Source of the DNA: JBFHNV01 sp965365655
GTDB taxonomy: Bacteria; Pseudomonadota; Gammaproteobacteria; HK1
Direction: 5' to 3'
DNA: 7,570 nt
Assembly (NCBI GenBank): GCA_965365655.1
Contig: CBDUCN010000265.1
Span: 1 to 7,570 of the forward strand
Shown here in pieces: positions 6,026 through 7,570 of this stretch; position 1 is the first letter of the stretch, and every line of letters starts with the position of its first letter. Under the pieces are notes generated by a model. The model was not told where the DNA came from and did no database searches. It saw nothing but the letters and a program-made list of their open reading frames with translations. The position numbers and the translations under genes are program-made.

Positions 6026-7570
6026 TCAGGCCGGCACCCGCCGGAACACGCCCGCGCGCCGCGGGTCGCCGCAGCCGTCCGCCCCCGACGGGCCCAGGCG
6101 CACGGTGTGGGCCCCGCCGAAGAACACGTTGCGCTCCTCCCACAGGTGGTGGTTCGGCCAGTCGTCGAGCAGCGGCGCGATGCGCTCCGGGTCGAAGCCG
6201 CCCTCCACGCTCAGCAGGTCGCCTTCCACGTGCAGCCGCGGCGCGAGCACCGCGGGCTCCGGCGCCTGGCCGTGCAGCACCAGGCGCGCCAGCACCTGCA
6301 GCAGCGCGCTGCGGATCCGGTTCGAGCCGCCGGAGCCGCTCGCGACGCGGGTGCCGTCGCGCCACGCCACCGCGCTGGGCATCATCATCGACGTCATGCG
6401 CACGCCGGGCGCCCAGCGCTGGAAGCCGCCGGGATTGAGGTCCTCCTCGCCCAGCATGTTGTTGAGCACGATGCCGGCATCCGGCACCACGTAACCCGAT
6501 CCCTCGCCGTTGGAGACGGTCACGCTCGCGAGATTTCCGGCGGCGTCGATCACGCTCACGTGCGTGGTGCCGCGGCGCGCCCGCGGCCGCTCCAGCACCT
6601 CCGCGCGGTAGCGGGCGAGCAGCGCCGGATCGAGCAGCGCGGACTCGTCCAGCGCCGCGCCCCGAGCGTGCGCATCCACCCGCGCCTCCACCGTCGCGCC
6701 GAGCGCGCCGGCGACCGCGCGCAGCGACGCGACCCCGTCCGGGTCCAGCGCGCGCGCGCGCGGATCGTCGAGCAGCTTCAGCCCGAAGGCCGCGAGCACG
6801 CCGCCGGACGACGGCGGCGGGTTGGTCAGCACCCGCGCGCCCGCGAGGTCCAGCGCCAGGGGCTCGCGGCGCTCGACGCGGTAGCGCTCGAGGTCGTCGC
6901 GCGCCAGCTGGCCGCCGTCGGCGAGGTCGGCCGCGATGCGCGCCGCGATCTCGCCGCGATAGAACAGCGGCTCGCCCTCGATCGCGAGCACCTCCAGGGT
7001 GTCCGCGAGCGCCGGCTGGCGAAGCCGCTCGCCGGCGGTGACCAGCTCGCCGTCGCGCACGCGGCTGCCGAAGATCGCGCGGCACGCGGCCGTCGCCTCG
7101 AAGGTGGGACGCACCACGCTGAACAGGTAAGCCTGGAAGTCAGTGGTCTCCACGCCGTCCCGCGCGAGCGCCACCGCGGGCGCGACGAGCTCGCGCATCG
7201 GCATGCTGCCGAGCTCGGCGTGCACCCTGAACATGCCGGCCACGAAGCCGGGCACGGCGATCGTGCCGCGCCCGATGTGGAACTCCTGGCGCACCGGGCC
7301 GAAGTCGGCCTCGATCGGATAGAAGTCCAGCTCGTCCAGGCGCCCGGCGCGGCGCGGCGTGTGCACGAAGAAGTCGAACAGCCGCGGCGAGCCGGACGCC
7401 GGGCAGGCCATCATGAAGCCGCCGCCGCCGAGCGAGGCCAGCACCGGCTCGGCGGCGCACGCGGCCGCCATCGCGGCGACGGCGGCGTCGAACGCATTGC
7501 CGCCGGCGCGCAGCACCTCCTCCGCGGCGCCGACGGTGGCCTCGTGGCCCGCGGCCACCACGTGGTGTGA
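6026..7570 (-). CDS. ggt: Gamma-glutamyltransferase family protein (5' end probably off the window)
   Basis: An Ntn-hydrolase of the gamma-glutamyltransferase family, which cleaves gamma-glutamyl bonds (glutathione and relatives) by hydrolysis or transfer. Counting from the GTG at 7561, 511 residues are visible. LRAGGNAFDAAVAA (17-30) and SLGGGGFMM (43-51) are the family N-terminal motifs. NPPPSSGGVLAAFGLKLL (247-264) precedes the processing region. RGTTHVSVID (330-339) holds the nucleophile: T332 aligns with T391 of E. coli GGT, so self-cleavage should give a large subunit and a small one of about 180 residues. Downstream are GSGYVVPDAGIVLNNML (354-370), the MTSMMMP oxyanion segment (389-395) and GSGGSNRI (409-416). 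The frame is open to the window edge (SHHVVAAGH...), and family members usually carry further residues there, so the true start is probably to the right and a signal peptide cannot be judged. The acceptor-site region NNMLGEEDLNP differs from the E. coli NNQMDDF, pointing to a distinct subfamily. The same-strand neighbour downstream is the MttB homologue. Confidence 0.92.
   Translation of the reverse strand, partial: SHHVVAAGHEATVGAAEEVLRAGGNAFDAAVAAMAAACAAEPVLASLGGGGFMMACPASGSPRLFDFFVHTPRRAGRLDELDFYPIEADFGPVRQEFHIGRGTIAVPGFVAGMFRVHAELGSMPMRELVAPAVALARDGVETTDFQAYLFSVVRPTFEATAACRAIFGSRVRDGELVTAGERLRQPALADTLEVLAIEGEPLFYRGEIAARIAADLADGGQLARDDLERYRVERREPLALDLAGARVLTNPPPSSGGVLAAFGLKLLDDPRARALDPDGVASLRAVAGALGATVEARVDAHARGAALDESALLDPALLARYRAEVLERPRARRGTTHVSVIDAAGNLASVTVSNGEGSGYVVPDAGIVLNNMLGEEDLNPGGFQRWAPGVRMTSMMMPSAVAWRDGTRVASGSGGSNRIRSALLQVLARLVLHGQAPEPAVLAPRLHVEGDLLSVEGGFDPERIAPLLDDWPNHHLWEERNVFFGGAHTVRLGPSGADGCGDPRRAGVFRRVPA

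Noticed and set aside
4360..6438. A 692-codon plus-strand open frame antisense to the MttB homologue and GGT
   Set aside because: The translation is Arg/His/Val-rich low-complexity sequence typical of the reverse strand of high-GC genes, while the minus-strand proteins have clear family motifs.

Overview
The window is very G+C-rich, fully bacterial DNA, densely coding, with strong third-position G/C bias. The gene complement is a two-subunit-type amidase, a gamma-glutamylcyclotransferase-like protein, a YgfF-like short-chain dehydrogenase, CysQ, a quinone oxidoreductase, a non-pyrrolysine MttB homologue and a gamma-glutamyltransferase. This suggests a high-GC proteobacterium, alpha, beta or gamma; nothing in the window decides the class. 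There are no RNA genes, transposases, CRISPR repeats or phage genes, so it looks like ordinary chromosome.

Layout from left to right. (1) Positions 1-986, plus strand: the 3' two thirds of an amidase-signature enzyme, cut by the window edge. (2) 987-1065: a convergent spacer with a perfect 13-bp hairpin, probably a shared terminator. (3) 1066-1566, minus strand: a GGCT/AIG2-like protein. (4) 1567-1657: a 91-bp divergent promoter region. (5) 1658-4227, plus strand: a probable three-gene operon of YgfF-like SDR, CysQ (GTG start, 4 nt after the SDR stop) and an NADPH:quinone oxidoreductase of the PIG3 type (28 nt after cysQ). (6) 4228-4269: a short convergent spacer with two hairpins. (7) 4270-5808, minus strand: an MttB-family methyltransferase homologue. 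(8) 5809-6025: a 217-bp noncoding gap with a nested inverted repeat and a near-identical direct repeat. (9) 6026-7570, minus strand: a gamma-glutamyltransferase whose start is probably beyond the right edge.

Functionally, the central operon joins two NAD(P)H oxidoreductases with the phosphatase that removes 3'-phosphoadenosine phosphate, a housekeeping or stress combination rather than a clear pathway. The flanks hold hydrolases and transferases of amide and gamma-glutamyl bonds (amidase, GGCT-like, GGT) and one methylamine-type methyltransferase without its corrinoid protein or reactivase in view. A shared role in using gamma-glutamyl or N-methylated nitrogen compounds is possible but is inference. 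I did not find a convincing new system; the most worthwhile items are the orphan MttB homologue beside GGT and the structured DNA in front of it.
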